A stretch of DNA of 64,000 nt from Heliopora coerulea (lineage: Eukaryota; Cnidaria; Anthozoa; Scleralcyonacea; Helioporidae), in NCBI GenBank assembly GCA_030142905.1, contig JASJOG010000094.1, positions 990,501 through 1,054,500 on the forward strand, in the 5' to 3' direction. The notes below the pieces were generated by a model. The model had not been told where the DNA came from, made no database searches, and saw only the letters and a list, made by a program, of their open reading frames with translations. How positions within the stretch are numbered: position 1 is the first letter of the stretch; every line of letters begins with the position of its first letter. A program made the translations under genes and the position numbers. Below, one piece after another: positions 11,472-23,624 of this stretch.

Positions 11472-11869
11472 CTGGTGAAGTCGAAGAAGAACTGTTGCAA
11501 CCCTAGTTTGCTTTCGAACATATCATTTCGATCATATCATTTGTAAACAAAACAGTTCTTATTCTATTCACGATTACATCCTACCCACGTTAAACAGCTT
11601 TAAATGAATGAAAGAAGTAATAACAAGACCAAGCCAGAATTATGTTGTAATAGACAGACACCATAAAAGAAATAACCATGTTAGCGTAACCGATCCCTGT
11701 CAAGAAAATGGCATAGGAACATTAGAAAGCCACATCTGGTACCACCCACCTATGCACCAAAGCATTTTTTATTCAACCGTCACTACCTGCCTCGGCGGAA
11801 GAAACGTTTTTAGAACAAAATGGAGTAGCTGATAGAACAGAGCCAGTCACGAAAGAACAAGAGTCAATA

Positions 11870-14760
11870 AAGATAATTAATCTATCCAGCATTGACTTCA
11901 GCCTACATCAAATTAATCTGTTATCCAAGGAACTGAAATTCACACCTACACCTCGAAGAAATATACAAGAACTGAAATTGGACATTAAGCAATTCTTAAG
12001 GAAGTTTAAACTACAAGAATGTTTTCAGGGAATAACTCGAGACAAATACGAAAGTATCGTGAGAAATAAGGGCAGTTTCAATCTTCCGAGAAACAGAGAC
12101 ATGGCTCTGGATGTGTTCGATGATTTCCTCACAAAATTTCCGATTGAAGAACTTAAAAGGCCCTTAAATTAAAGTAACATATCACGAAATGAATGGAAAG
12201 CTATCCATGGACTAAGACGGAACAAAAACATCATCATAAAACAAGCTGATAAAAGGGGAGCAGTTGTAATTACGGACAGACAATACTATTCGGAAAAGAT
12301 TACAGGAATGCTAAAGAATGAAAAGATATATTTTCCGCTCACAGAGAACATTGATGACGAGGTGATACAAAAAATGAAAAACCTGACACAATTGCAAGAA
12401 ACAAACTTGAGCGAAGAAGAAATACGCTACCTTACAGATGCTGATTACCGAACGAGAAATTTTTAAGGATTACCCAGGGTGCATAGGAGTCGATCAATCA
12501 TAACTAAAACACTCTCTGCAAAATACAAGTCCACAGAAGTAAATCGACCCAACGATTTGACATTCAGACCAATTGTTGATGGGCCCATATACCCAACAAG
12601 TCACCTCAGTAGCTTTATTGACATTCTAATTAAACGTTTGGTAATCCACGAGAAAAGCAACTTAAGAGATGGTATCGAATGAAATCATGACAAGTTTCGA
12701 TATAGTAAGCCTATATACCAACATTCCTATTAAGGCGTAGAGGCTATTGACTATTGGATAAAAGAATATCCAGAAAGAATCTCTGCAAGGTTCGCCCGTT
12801 CGTTCATCATTGAAGGAATCAAAATTATACTAAACAATAACAAATTCTTTTTCAATGAAAATATCTTTCTCCCAAAGAAAGATACAGCTATGGGTAGCAA
12901 GATGGCACCATCCTACGCTACACTAGTTCTGGGATACCTTGAAAGAAGAATGTACCAGGACGCAAGAAACAGATTCTGAAGAAATTGGAACTTATATCGA
13001 AAATAACTGGATGAGATATTTGGACAGTTGCTACATAAACTGGACATTCGGAGAACAACGTCTTAAAGTCTTTAATGAATTAGTCAACCCCTTGAATATC
13101 AACATAAGATTCACAGTTGAATATAGCAAGGAACAAATAGCATTTCTGGATGTACGCATAAAAAAGACAAGCATTAGAGTCGAGAGGGGGGATAGGGGGA
13201 GTACTTGCCCCGGGGTCCGGGCCCGAAAGGGGGCTCGGACCCAGAAAGTTGGTCCCCAAAATTTTTAATACGCTTCACCTTGATTTTTTTCAAGTAAATA
13301 TGAGTGCATATCTAAAATAATATTTCTCTGTCACGAACTGACGATGAAGTATTTTCTGCCACGTAAATAGCGGTTTTAAGTTTCTCAAGCCAACTTGTCA
13401 ATCAACATTGCTATTTTGTGGGGGAATATGCGATCTAGCCGCAAGAGAACACTTGGTTTGTTTATAAAGGTTCAATTTTCAAGGTTGCGTCCCCATCCAA
13501 CAGACAAAGAAGTCAAAATTAAATCAGGAAGACATAAACGGCTTTATGAGCCTTTATGAGCCTTTTTTACTTTATCAGTGTTGTTTTGTTTTGAATTTAT
13601 GATATTTTTTAGATTGTTGTTTATTTAAATATACTAAATAGAAACAAAACAAATGTAGTGAAAACCGACTGTGTAGTGTGTAGTCTAAATTAAATTAGAC
13701 AGAACTTGGCGCAATCTGTCGCCCTGTCTGGATAATATATTTCATTTGTTCCTACAAGTCACAACCGGCCTCAGAGCTTTCATACAACAATGTGATCGAT
13801 GTGATCAGTGATTATTGTGTGATGTCCTCTTACAAACATAAATCCGGTGCCCAAAAAAGGCGAGGGAAGCAACAACGCGCGAATGAAAAAAGAGAGGCTC
13901 TCGTACATTATCAGAGGCTATATTATTTGCTTTTTGTACTTTTAGTACTTCACTTTTTGTAGAACGTTACATACAAACGTATTTTAGGTGAATAAATTCA
14001 TAAATATTAGGAGAAGAGACTTTTTTACGTCTTTAATGTAATGAAAATGCGATGGCTTCCGTTTAGTTATTTACTTCATGATAACGCCATTAGAACTAAA
14101 AATATTGGAGGGTTGGAGCGTCCCGCATCCAAATTTTGACCCGGGGCCCGCTTTGGCTCTCGACGGCGTTGAAGACAAGGATAGACTCACAACGGACATA
14201 AATTACAAGATTACAGACACGGAGCAACACCTCCACAACCAGTCAAACCATCCGAGACATATCAAGAGAAATATCCCCCACAACTTAGCCCGTAGAATAT
14301 TACTAGAGTAGATGCAGATGGCCATAAGGAGAGAAGATTAGATAAACTCAGTGAACTATTAGCAAAAATAGGCTATCCAAAGGATCTCATAAACTTTGGG
14401 ATAAACAAAGCCAAAACATCAAAACTAGTAAACCTAAGGGGTAGCAGAGCTCCAGCGAACACTGATAACATTCAATCCCAACAATCCGCCCATTCACTCT
14501 TTACTAAAAACAGGAATGGAACTCCTGAAAGGCAATTCTGGGATGAAAACAATTTTACAACGACTCAAGTTCATCCATAGCAGGAGACAAGCACCCAATT
14601 TACAACAACGACTAGTCAGATCCAAATTTAGCGACAACCAAAATATAACAATGTCAAAATGTGGAAGAAAAAATGCACAACATGCAAACAAATAATCGTG
14701 GGGAACTCGTTCAACTTCAAGGAAAACGGGCGACCTTTTACCGTGAAACACAGCTGGTCA
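11870..14760 (+). pseudogene. Decayed Penelope-like element: reverse transcriptase and linker
   Basis: Starting near 11870 the plus strand encodes, across several frames, the N-terminal helical region typical of Penelope-like reverse transcriptases (LLSKELKFTPTPRRN, then DIKQFLRKFKLQE). The fingers follow (FRPIVDGPIYPTSHLSSFID at about 12565-12625), then a palm remnant and DTAMGSKMAPSYATLVLGYL at 12885-12945, and FLDVRIKK near 13150. The reading resumes after a 1-kb insertion with TTDINYKITDTEQHLHNQ at about 14190 and reaches the Cys-containing linker KKCTTCKQIIVGNSF at 14665-14710. The GIY-YIG nuclease that should follow is missing, so the copy is 3' truncated. Multiple stops make it inactive. 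Confidence 0.8.
13178..14165. mobile_element. ~1-kb insertion inside the Penelope reverse transcriptase
   Basis: The Penelope reading breaks at ATTAGAGTCGAG and resumes after CTCTCGACGGCGTTGAAGAC. The inserted block is framed by GTCGAGAG and its reverse complement CTCTCGAC, both next to G/C-rich ends. The interior is AT-rich with no coding frame. Probably a non-autonomous DNA transposon; superfamily and exact target duplication are uncertain. Confidence 0.55.
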
Positions 14761-15190
14761 ATGACTGGTTCCCCTCATACATCTGCTGAATACAACTACC
14801 AGAATGCTTTTGAAATCTTGTTTGTAATGTTAATTGGAACAATGGTCTTTCCATTTGCTTTGTGCTTGCATGAAAATAAAAAAATCTCAAAATATTCTGC
14901 TAGTTATATTCAGTAGAGTTAATAATGACAATCGGCTACTGCAGTCATTGAATGATTGGTTCGTCATCTTAAGTGTTGAAGCACATTTCCAACAGCTCAA
15001 CTAATCCCTTCCGCCAATGCAAGTGCACATTTAAGTATGAAAGACAAGAGCGTAAAGTTGAAATTTTAATATTTCGAATTAAGCATCGCAGTTGCTAATT
15101 TAGTTCTGCCCTTGGCTTTAAAATCCATGCCCACTAAATGCTTCTTTCATAGCGTGCCTGATTAGATGTGGAAGAATGATAGTCCTTTAA

Positions 15191-16809
15191 GGTGGTCATT
15201 TACAAAAAAAAGGAAATTTCTGATTTTTTTACAAAGAGGAAATTTATGTGCATCTAGTGAGAGGGAGGGTTAGCCAGACCAAAAATACACTATTCACAGT
15301 AGAGTAGTTGTCATGGTTACCAAGCTACGTTACCCCCCATGGTGAAAATTCGGGCTAAATTTCAAACACGATAACTAAATAACTAATGGTGGTATGAGTC
15401 TGGAATAACTTTTAATTAATCACTTATTATATTACCTAGGAGATGAACCAAAATCATTAATCTGCTATTTAAAAGGTAGCTATAATCAACGATTAACCTT
15501 TTCAATGTGGCCAGTATGATGAGCTGTTTGACTTAAGAGTAAATTATTTCATGATTATGCAGCAGAATTAGATTCTTTTAGTTCATCTCCTAGGTACATG
15601 CATATTTTATAATTCCTGAAAGTTTCATAGTAATTGCTTACATATTCTTTGAGAGACCTTGCATGAAATATTGGTAATCGGCCGACTTTGTTAAGTTGAG
15701 AAAAACAGCTTTAAAGTAAAACATCCTGTTTATTACTAGGATAATAGCAATGAAATGTCTCAGACAGTAATGTATGGACTTATAGTAGTCTATAAGGCTC
15801 CAGCCTCATATGTTTTCCCTTCCTGCTCTACTGACTTGTCGTTGAAATTTTTTCTTCTGCCACGGATAACTTTTCTTCTCTGTTTTGCTGAGTCCTGGTT
15901 CTTATAATATGCTTTCAGAACTCGTCTCTTGTCAGCTTTTTCCATTCCATCTAAAAAGTACTTTCCTGGCTCCATCCCTAATTTCTTTATGACATTTACT
16001 GCAGCCGTATCATGTTACCAATCATGTAAACAATCGCACTGATTCGCTTATTGTGGAGGTGTGCATGATAGCAGGCAGTGATCACGCATAACACGCCCTT
16101 GTGTACATGGATGGCATAGCCTTATCACGCTATAGCCATGTTATGCCTATATTGCATTATGGGTAATTCTGTATATCTTCGACAGCACCCACCTTCCCCC
16201 CTTTCATATAATATATCTTATACTATATATAATATATCGGGCTCGAAACCACAAAGCCAAACATATCCTAGGCGAGAGACCTACATACATATCTAAAAGA
16301 TATACCATTCTAAATTTTTCAAAAAATTTTTTCACACACCTTCAGCCCTAAACCTATTACGACTCTCAGTCGTGCCTCTGCCTCGAACGCCCACGTCGGG
16401 AGCAAATTCTCGACGAATAAAGGCACCTCTTGATTCTTTGAAAGGCTTCTGGCAGATCGGCCATCCTCGGACTGTACATGATGTCCCTTAGGCCAGCTGC
16501 GACGGTTATGCAGGAGCCGAATTTCATGCTTGACGAACCAGCCACAAATCCTGCGACTGACCGCCATTACCAACGTCTCTCGCAAAGAAAACAATCAAAT
16601 GCGCGCCAAAATCACGATAACAATTCGTTGCTATGGCAGTTGCTAAGGGACAATTAAAAGGATGGGCAATTTCTTTTCAATATTTAATCCTTTTGCGTTG
16701 TCGAAATCCAGAAAATAGCAAAGAGGAATTAAAAAGTAATGTTTAATAATGCTAAATTTCATAATTCCAAAAAATCGACTTTTTGAAATATTAAATGTTT
16801 TGGACCACC
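15191..16809. mobile_element. TTAA-flanked DNA transposon, Kolobok-like
   Basis: The element is flanked by TTAA on both sides (15187-15190 and 16810-16813), starts GGTGGTCATTTAC and ends GGACCACC, giving a short inverted repeat GGTGGTC. TTAA duplication is characteristic of Kolobok and piggyBac superfamilies. An internal inverted pair (about 15433-15468 and 15560-15597, core TACCTAGGAGATGAAC) could form a stem. The only plausible coding trace is a short basic minus-strand ORF at 15790-15975. Confidence 0.55.
15790..15975 (-). pseudogene. Basic C-terminal fragment, possibly of a Kolobok-type transposase
   Basis: 61 codons, very basic (KADKRRVLKAYYKNQDSAKQ), ending near TYEAGAL. I associate this kind of Lys/Arg-rich tail ending in TYE-x-GA with cnidarian transposon proteins, but this is from memory and weak. 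Its position within the TTAA-flanked element supports a transposon origin. Confidence 0.35.
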
Positions 16810-17273
16810 TTAACGTTATAATTATATGCTACTGAAGGATTTCATAGATTATTTGTATCGTTCTTGTTTCCACGCCTGATTTATCTTACCAGCTTTCTCG
16901 TAAATGAGCTGCGGATAAGGACTCCCAAAAAATCCTCTCAAGGTAGAGTTATTCTCCTCGAAGAATTAAATCGTATTGAGTTAGCCAGAATAAAGAGCAG
17001 TAATATCAGGAGAGTAATCCTTCTGAGAAAGAGTTAATTATGATTGGTAATAAAGCTGTGATCTGGATTTCTCAACTAAATTCGTAATTATAAGATTTTC
17101 CCACTATGTGTGTCTTAACAATTAGTAATTAATTCATAAATTGCAAGAGCATAGGTGTGATTTAGTAACCCAGAACTAGTCAAGCTCTGAACCCCTTTGG
17201 ATTCCTTGATTGTAAAAATTCCTTACACGTTCTTTCCAGCTAATTCTCAAACTCAAAAATAATTCATGAGTAT

Positions 17274-18543
17274 ATGAGACAACATTTGAACAACATGGTG
17301 GTTGGAGGCGCTTTATTAGCTCTCCAACTATATTACATTTTATGCTCTGTTGCTGTGCCGTCGTGCCTTGGTACCGTTTCTATTTTATTTCTAGAAACTT
17401 ATGAACTCTCCAATGGGTTTGTCTGGCAACCAAATATACTAACGCGGCAAGAAGTTCTGATGAAGCTTGTTCGCATTGATTATTTGGTGAAACAACGCTG
17501 CAATTCAAAGGCTTCATTAATTCATCATGGCATTTCTTTGAACAAGTATCTGACAACTTCAATTCTTTTGCTATCAAACGATATTCAAGTAAACCCTGGT
17601 CCTTCTACACCTTGTACAACCAGAAATGGAAAAGTGATGGATGGAAATTTAAATTCTGCCGCCATTGGCAGCCCATTGAAGCGTGTAAAAGGCCTTAAAA
17701 TGGTTCATTTAAATGTCAGAAGTCTCCTGAAAAACATCGATGAACTTCGCTCTTTCGTTTGTGCGAACAAGCCTGATATCCTAACTTTATCCGAGTCTTG
17801 GCTAGATTGATTGATTTCAAACGATGAAATTACCATTGAGAATTATAATTTGGAACGTCATGACAGAAACAGAAATAGAGGTGGAACAGCAATTTACATA
17901 CATGAGCGCTTTTCATACAATCGTACTTCATTGAACAACAATGATCTTGACATGGTTTTTTTGTACTCTGAAATTACAACGTTCCCGTCCTCTTATTATT
18001 GGTAGTATTTATCTTCCACCAAGTGACTCCAACTTCTATTCCAATTTCATGAATCTCGTGGATGAAATGGACTTAGTGAACTCAGAATTGTATCTGCCGG
18101 GAGACTTCAACTGTCGAATTAAATCAGCCAAGGGAAAGGAATTTATCAAATTCATGAGCGATATTGGTTTCAATCAACTGATCAAAGAAGATATTAGGGT
18201 CACATCAACATCTTCTAGCCTGATTGATATGATTTTCACCAATTCACATCGTGTTACAGAGTCTGGTCTAATTAAATTGTCTCTTAGTGACCATTACATG
18301 ATATATTGTAATAGGTCCTGTAAACTGCCAAGATCTAAACCGAAGGTCCTAAACGTACGCAGTTTTAAAAATTTTGACCCTCTGGCGTTTGTTTCTGACC
18401 TCCGCAATTTACCCTGGGACATAATTTATTTGTTTGATTCACCGGAGGATGCTTGGTTTGCAATGCAAGATTTGTTAAAGGACATTGGTAATAAACATGC
18501 TCCTTTGCGTTCTATCCGTGTACGTGGTTCGCAACCTCCTTAG
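17274..18543 (+). pseudogene. LINE N-terminal region and endonuclease domain
   Basis: The first part encodes a hydrophobic N-terminus (GGALLALQLYYILCSVAVP), then the 2A-like motif, then the endonuclease domain. Endonuclease landmarks are the Asn-containing first strand (LNVRSL), TLSESWL, RGGTAIYIHERF, PGDFN and SDHYMI. A TGA follows WLD at 17808, and the frame shifts between about 17985 and 18005. Confidence 0.8.
17580..17603 (+). other. 2A-like ribosome-skipping motif DIQVNPGP
   Basis: The codons spell DIQVNPGP preceded by a hydrophobic SILLLSN run, matching the 2A consensus D-x-E-x-NPGP except Gln for Glu. 2A-like sequences are known upstream of the endonuclease in some invertebrate CR1-type retrotransposons. 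Here it would separate an N-terminal leader peptide from the endonuclease-RT protein. Confidence 0.65.
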
Positions 18544-20487
18544 ATGACTGATGAAATACGCCACACGATGAAATCGCGCGATGCAATGAAACGCAAAGCC
18601 ATCAAGGCGAAATCAGATAACGTTTGGAACGCTTTTAAACGTTTAAGAAACACTGTTACAAGATTAATCGAGATATCCAAGCGTGAGTATTTTAACAACT
18701 TATTAACTGATAAAACTAAGGATACTTCAAACATATGGACTACTATAAAGAAATTGTTACCGAAGAAAAAGAAAGTGTCACTTCAAGAAATCATTCTTGA
18801 TAACATCAGTTACACAAGTAATCAGGGGATAGAGGCTATCTTTAACAAGTTTTTCACTACAGTGATTGAACGTCTCAAGTCTACGCAACCCAATCAAGTT
18901 GGTCTAAGTAATGTTTCCAATGTACCAAATTTGGTTTCAGTAAAGAATTTTGAATTTAAGGACATTTCAGTTGATTTTGTGCGTAAGGAATTATCTTCTT
19001 TGAAAGTTAACAAGTCTTCAGGCCTCAAAGACATTCATATTCGTTTTCTAGAAACTGGAGCTGACGTCATTGCCGCACCTTTAACTTATATCTTGAATTT
19101 GTCGCTGTGTACTACTATCATACCCAGGTCATGAAAATCTGCCACTGTGACACCTCTTCATAAAGATGGTTCTATCTCTGATCCTAATAATTTCAGACCC
19201 ATATCCATCTTACTAGTGGTAATGAAGATTTTCGAGCGAGCAGTTCACAGTCAAATCTATCATCATTTATCATCAAACAAGCTACTATCCTCCCATCAAT
19301 CAGGCTTTAGACCAGGCCACTCTACGACCACTTGCCTCTTAGATGTATCTGATTTCATATTGAAGAATATGGATCAAGGCTGCCTTACTGGTGGTGTGTT
19401 CTTGGACCTGAGCTAGGCGTTTGATTTGATTAATCATTCCATCTTGAAAACTAAACTTGCTCATGTTGGTATAATAGGACACGCTTTACACTGGTTTGAT
19501 AATTATCTGTCTGGTAGAACTCAGTCTGTCTGCGTTAATGGAACCACCTCTGAGCCCATGGATTTGAACTCTGGAGTACCACAAGGGTCTGTTCTAGGAC
19601 CCTTGTTATTCCTCATCTTTATCAACGATCTTCCAAACTGTATTAAGCAAAACAAGGTTGTTTTATATGCGGACGACACAGCATTGTTCTTCGCCAATAA
19701 GGATGTAAAAACCATCGAACGTGTCCTTCAAGAAGAGCTTAATTCCTTAAGCAATTGGTTCCGTGAAAATGGTCTGATAGTTAACTGCTCTAAGACAAAT
19801 ATCATGGTGTTTGGCACAAGTCAGCGTCTGGCTAAAGCTAGTAGGCCCGCTCTAAAGATATCAGAATCATTTCTTCCGGTAAAAAACTCTTCTAAATACT
19901 TAGGAGTCATTTTTGATTCAAATTTGAACTGGCATGGACACATTGATACTATAGCATCTAAAGTTTCTCATAGACTTGGACTCTTGGGTAGAATTAGAAA
20001 ATATATTAGCATTGATGTATGTAAGCAATTGCATAATTCAATTGTTCAACCTTTATATGAGTATTGCGATATTGTATGGTCCAATTCAGATAAAACATAT
20101 TTGGATAGGCTATTAAGATTACAAAAACGAGGTGCTCATATTATTCTTAAGCGTAAGATTAGGGAAGTAAGCTCTGAACAGTTCTTTAAGGAGTTAGGTT
20201 GGTTACCACTAACTGAGAGATGGACTTTCCACAAATGTCTTCAAGTTTTCCGCTGCATAAATGGTTTTTGTCTATCCTACTTATTAAATTTGTTTTCTCG
20301 TAATTTGGATGTACATAATTATAATACTAGGGGACGTAGTAATATTCATATGTATAGGATTACATCAAAATCAGGAAGTAGACCATTTTCTTATGCAGCC
20401 GCTGATCTTTTTAACGATTTACCAAATCATGTAAAGAATTCTGAATCGATAAGGAGTTTTACTTCAAACTATTGGTTTGAGAAATGA
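18544..20487 (+). pseudogene. LINE reverse transcriptase domain
   Basis: Reads from an endonuclease/RT linker through fingers, palm with YADD, and thumb, and ends with a C-terminal FSYAAADLFNDLPNHVKNSE block. Stops lie at 19132-19134 and 19414-19416. The last segment (19426-20487) is open for 353 codons and contains the catalytic Asp pair. Confidence 0.85.
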
Positions 20488-20638
20488 ATGTATATGATTT
20501 TAGTTAGAAATATATTTTGCCATTATATTTATTTATTTATTAAATTTATTTATTAATTTATATGTATTTTATAATTATTCTGTACACAGCTTCAATGTAA
20601 ATAAGTGTCAACTTTTTGAATTCTGTGTATAATAAAGT

Positions 20639-20666
20639 TATTGATTGATTGATTGATTGATTGATC
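20639..20666 (+). repeat. LINE 3' tandem tail (TTGA)n
   Basis: About six TTGA units directly after the polyadenylation-like AATAAA mark the 3' end of the LINE. Confidence 0.8.
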
Positions 20667-20916
20667 ATTCAATCAGATGCACTGAATGGCACCACATGAG
20701 CGAACTTGAAAAATCACAAATATACTGGGCAGAGGACTTGAACTGTGTTTTCCATTCCTTGAATTGGAAATGATAGTTCAAATTTTTGAACTTAAAATAT
20801 AATTTCATACAATCGGTTTATTTATCGATACACTCATTACTAATACACTAATTCATTGTGCCAATACACTAGTTGATTCTGTGGAGTCATTCAAAGCCCT
20901 CCACTTCTGACTAGAT

Positions 20917-21003
20917 CGGGTTTTCAAGTATTAATCGGAATTCGTTCCAATCCACGGCTTCGCCTCGGACTAAAACGAATTCCTCGTACTTGAAAACCCG
21001 GTC
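20917..21003. repeat. Hairpin-forming repeat
   Basis: CGGGTTTTCAAGTA near 20918 is mirrored by TACTTGAAAACCCGG near 20988, with an inner AATTCGTT / AACGAATT pair. A small MITE-like foldback. Confidence 0.6.
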
Positions 21004-23624
21004 TGGTCCTCATTGCCAGCCTTTAAATATTACTTGAAAACTGCCCGGTTTCGCAGAGCACTTTATTTCACAATAAAATCCCAAGTAGGTTGAGAGTTTG
21101 AGCTCTGTTTTCAGTTTAAGCCTTCTTGGGCCTAGGAAGTCTCAAAAACTTCTGGGGGATGATATCGAATAATTTTTTTGACATTATTGTTGATAAACAA
21201 GCAAGTGACCGTAACTAATAAGCATCTTCAAATGTATCAAAAGCTATCAAATAGAGGAATAAGGCTGCTTTATCCAAGTAAATATTTTATGAGATATCAT
21301 GCTTTAAAGAAGACAAAAACGTTATTTTTAAAACCATCGCGCAGATAAAAATTTGGATACGAACAGCCATGACTTCATAAGCAGAGGCGCGAAAGTAACC
21401 CAGGGCAGCGGGGGCAGAACCTCGAAAAAAGGGCACCTTCACCTTACTTTGCAAGCAAGCAAAACAAATTTCTTTTAATTCAGTAGGGAAGCCGTATAGC
21501 TAGCTTTATTAAATTAATATCTACTACTGGATAATGCACTCAAACTCACAGTAAACGTTTGGCAATAACAATTTTTAATAATTAGTGCTTATATATGTAG
21601 ATTTATTGATATCTTCCGAAGTAACCCCGTCGTTGTTCATTTACTGTTAAACGATTTTGCTACGCTCGCGGTACAAACTTTATCAATGCGCTCCTTATGG
21701 ATAGCAGGAAACATTTTACTGTTTAGGCCGTTCTCAGACATGGTAGACCTTAGCCATGACTTAATACCATGTATGACACTAAAACGTCTTTCTGCGGTAG
21801 CACAACTAATTGGAACAGACATATAAAGTGTCAACACTTTGTGTACTTCTGGAAGACATTGCTTGATGCTCTTTTTTTCCATTGAATGTTGCGCAAAGTG
21901 AAGAAAGTGTCGTGACCTTCTTAATGGGTAATGAACGTTCCACGTTATACAATTTTAGCACAACTGGTAGTTCTGCTTGCTGTTCCACCAAAGAGTCTGT
22001 ATGAATAATTGAAGGTAGACCCTTTAACTTTGGACGAATTTCATCCAAGGGGACATCTTCGTTCACTGCTGCAAGAAGACGTGACTCTGCTACTTCACGC
22101 ATTTACGAAAATGTAAATAGGAAACAAAGCATGGCTTCGTTTCGATTGAAAAACAAGGTATAAATGTTGTTCCAAAGAAATAATCTCAAAATGCCGGAAA
22201 AGACATTTCATAAACATTAGATTTTAAAAAAAAAAGACTTTCCGGGGCAATGCCTCCACATCACTTGGCCGGCTCCGTTCTCCCCACTTTTAGGAAACGA
22301 CTGTCGCCCTTGCTGCTGACCGCAGCTCTTGCATATGCACTCGAATTTTCTTGATGCTGTAAACTGCCTGTTCTGCAGTGAGTGTTGCGGACTGCAATTA
22401 CTTGGAACTATGCATAACTACCAGTTGGAACATCTGTCGAAGCGATTAAATTTTCGTGAACAAACCACGTGATTTTGCGCGACACTCGGGACTGACTCTG
22501 GTGTCTTCTGATAAGTTTTTCTACGTCGCTTGCAATTCAGGGTTTTTCTTGATCAGCACTTCAGCTGCTCGTCCTCTTGTGGTCCATCTTGTTTGAGATT
22601 GATTTTTTAATCTGAGAACGTCTGGTCACCTTTCTGAACTTCCAGCGAGTTCTTTCTGTATATTCTGAAAAAGCAGGACACGTTTAGGACTAACACCAAC
22701 AAGAACATACAAATCTTCACACAGATCTTGTGTATCAACAACCAACCAAGACAGTGCTGTGGCATCTTTAAACACAAGCTCGTTGAAATGTGCAAAACAG
22801 TGGATACGAATGACGTTTTCATCCTAAGTTTGTTTTAGGAGTTTAGCAAGGCGAACCATGGATGATGGTCCGTCGAAAGCTGTGCCAACCAACTTCTGTA
22901 TCCATACTGCATCGCAACAGTATGTCCTGTATATACTTCAGCAAAGCGTCTGATGTTAACCCTTCGTCGCATGGCAATATACCAAGGAAATCTTCCGAAG
23001 TTTTATAACTGTCGTTGCAAGTACGTACAGTAAACGACAATTGGTCCAGTTTCAAAATATCACTTGCTTCATCACATGTAATTGAATAGAAATTATTTAC
23101 ATTAATTTCTTCAAACAGTCTTCGCCTGGCATTCAACACAATCAGTCTCTCTTGCTCATTCAGGATCTCATGCGAAAAATACATCTATTCTCTCAGCAAT
23201 AGCAAAGCGGTATTACTATTGTTTTGTCCTTATTAATTTAAAAAATATTTGATTCTTCATCTTTATGGTCTCGAATTGGAAGTCGTTGTCGTAAGAGAAC
23301 TTTCATGGTGTTCAAATGGGCTACCAAACCAATTCGTGTCAGGTATTGGTGCTTCTGGCGTTGATCACCTACCAGGCAAGCTATGTCAGGTTGTACTTTT
23401 CTTGCATCTTTTGAAGCACGTCGATGGTTCTCGCGACGTTCGTGATCTTCGAGTCTCTCTTTGCTCTCTTTCCAGTTTCTAAAGCCAGCTGACGTACCAG
23501 AAAAGACTAACTGTGAGGCATCGTTTTGTTGTTTATTCAAAGTACATACTCCAGAAAATGCAGCCCTTTTACCACTGTGGTACCATAGCCAATTATGGTC
23601 TTGAAACCATTCTTTTTGGAAATA

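Larger units (their letters stand above)
17274..20670 (+). mobile_element. CR1/L2-like non-LTR retrotransposon
   Basis: The order is a 2A-like motif (17580-17603), an apurinic-type endonuclease (KMVHLNVRSLLKNIDELRSF, then LPGDFNCR and SLSDHYMIYC), a reverse transcriptase (NNFRPISILL; GFRPGHSTTTCLLDV; GVPQGSVLGPLLFLIF; catalytic YADDTALFF near 19668-19694), and a C-terminal maturation region ending near 20487. The 3' end has AATAAA at 20631-20636 followed by a TTGA tandem tail, typical of CR1/L2 elements. Decay is modest: stops at about 17808, 18541, 19132 and 19414 (the last replaces the residue before AFD in the LDLS-x-AFD motif) and one frameshift near 17990. The 5' end is not defined; the ORF starting at 17274 is the earliest supported. 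Confidence 0.88.

Noticed and set aside
16319..16594. Minus-strand ORF of 91 codons inside the TTAA-flanked element
   Set aside because: No motif recognised and composition not clearly coding; not supported as a transposase part.
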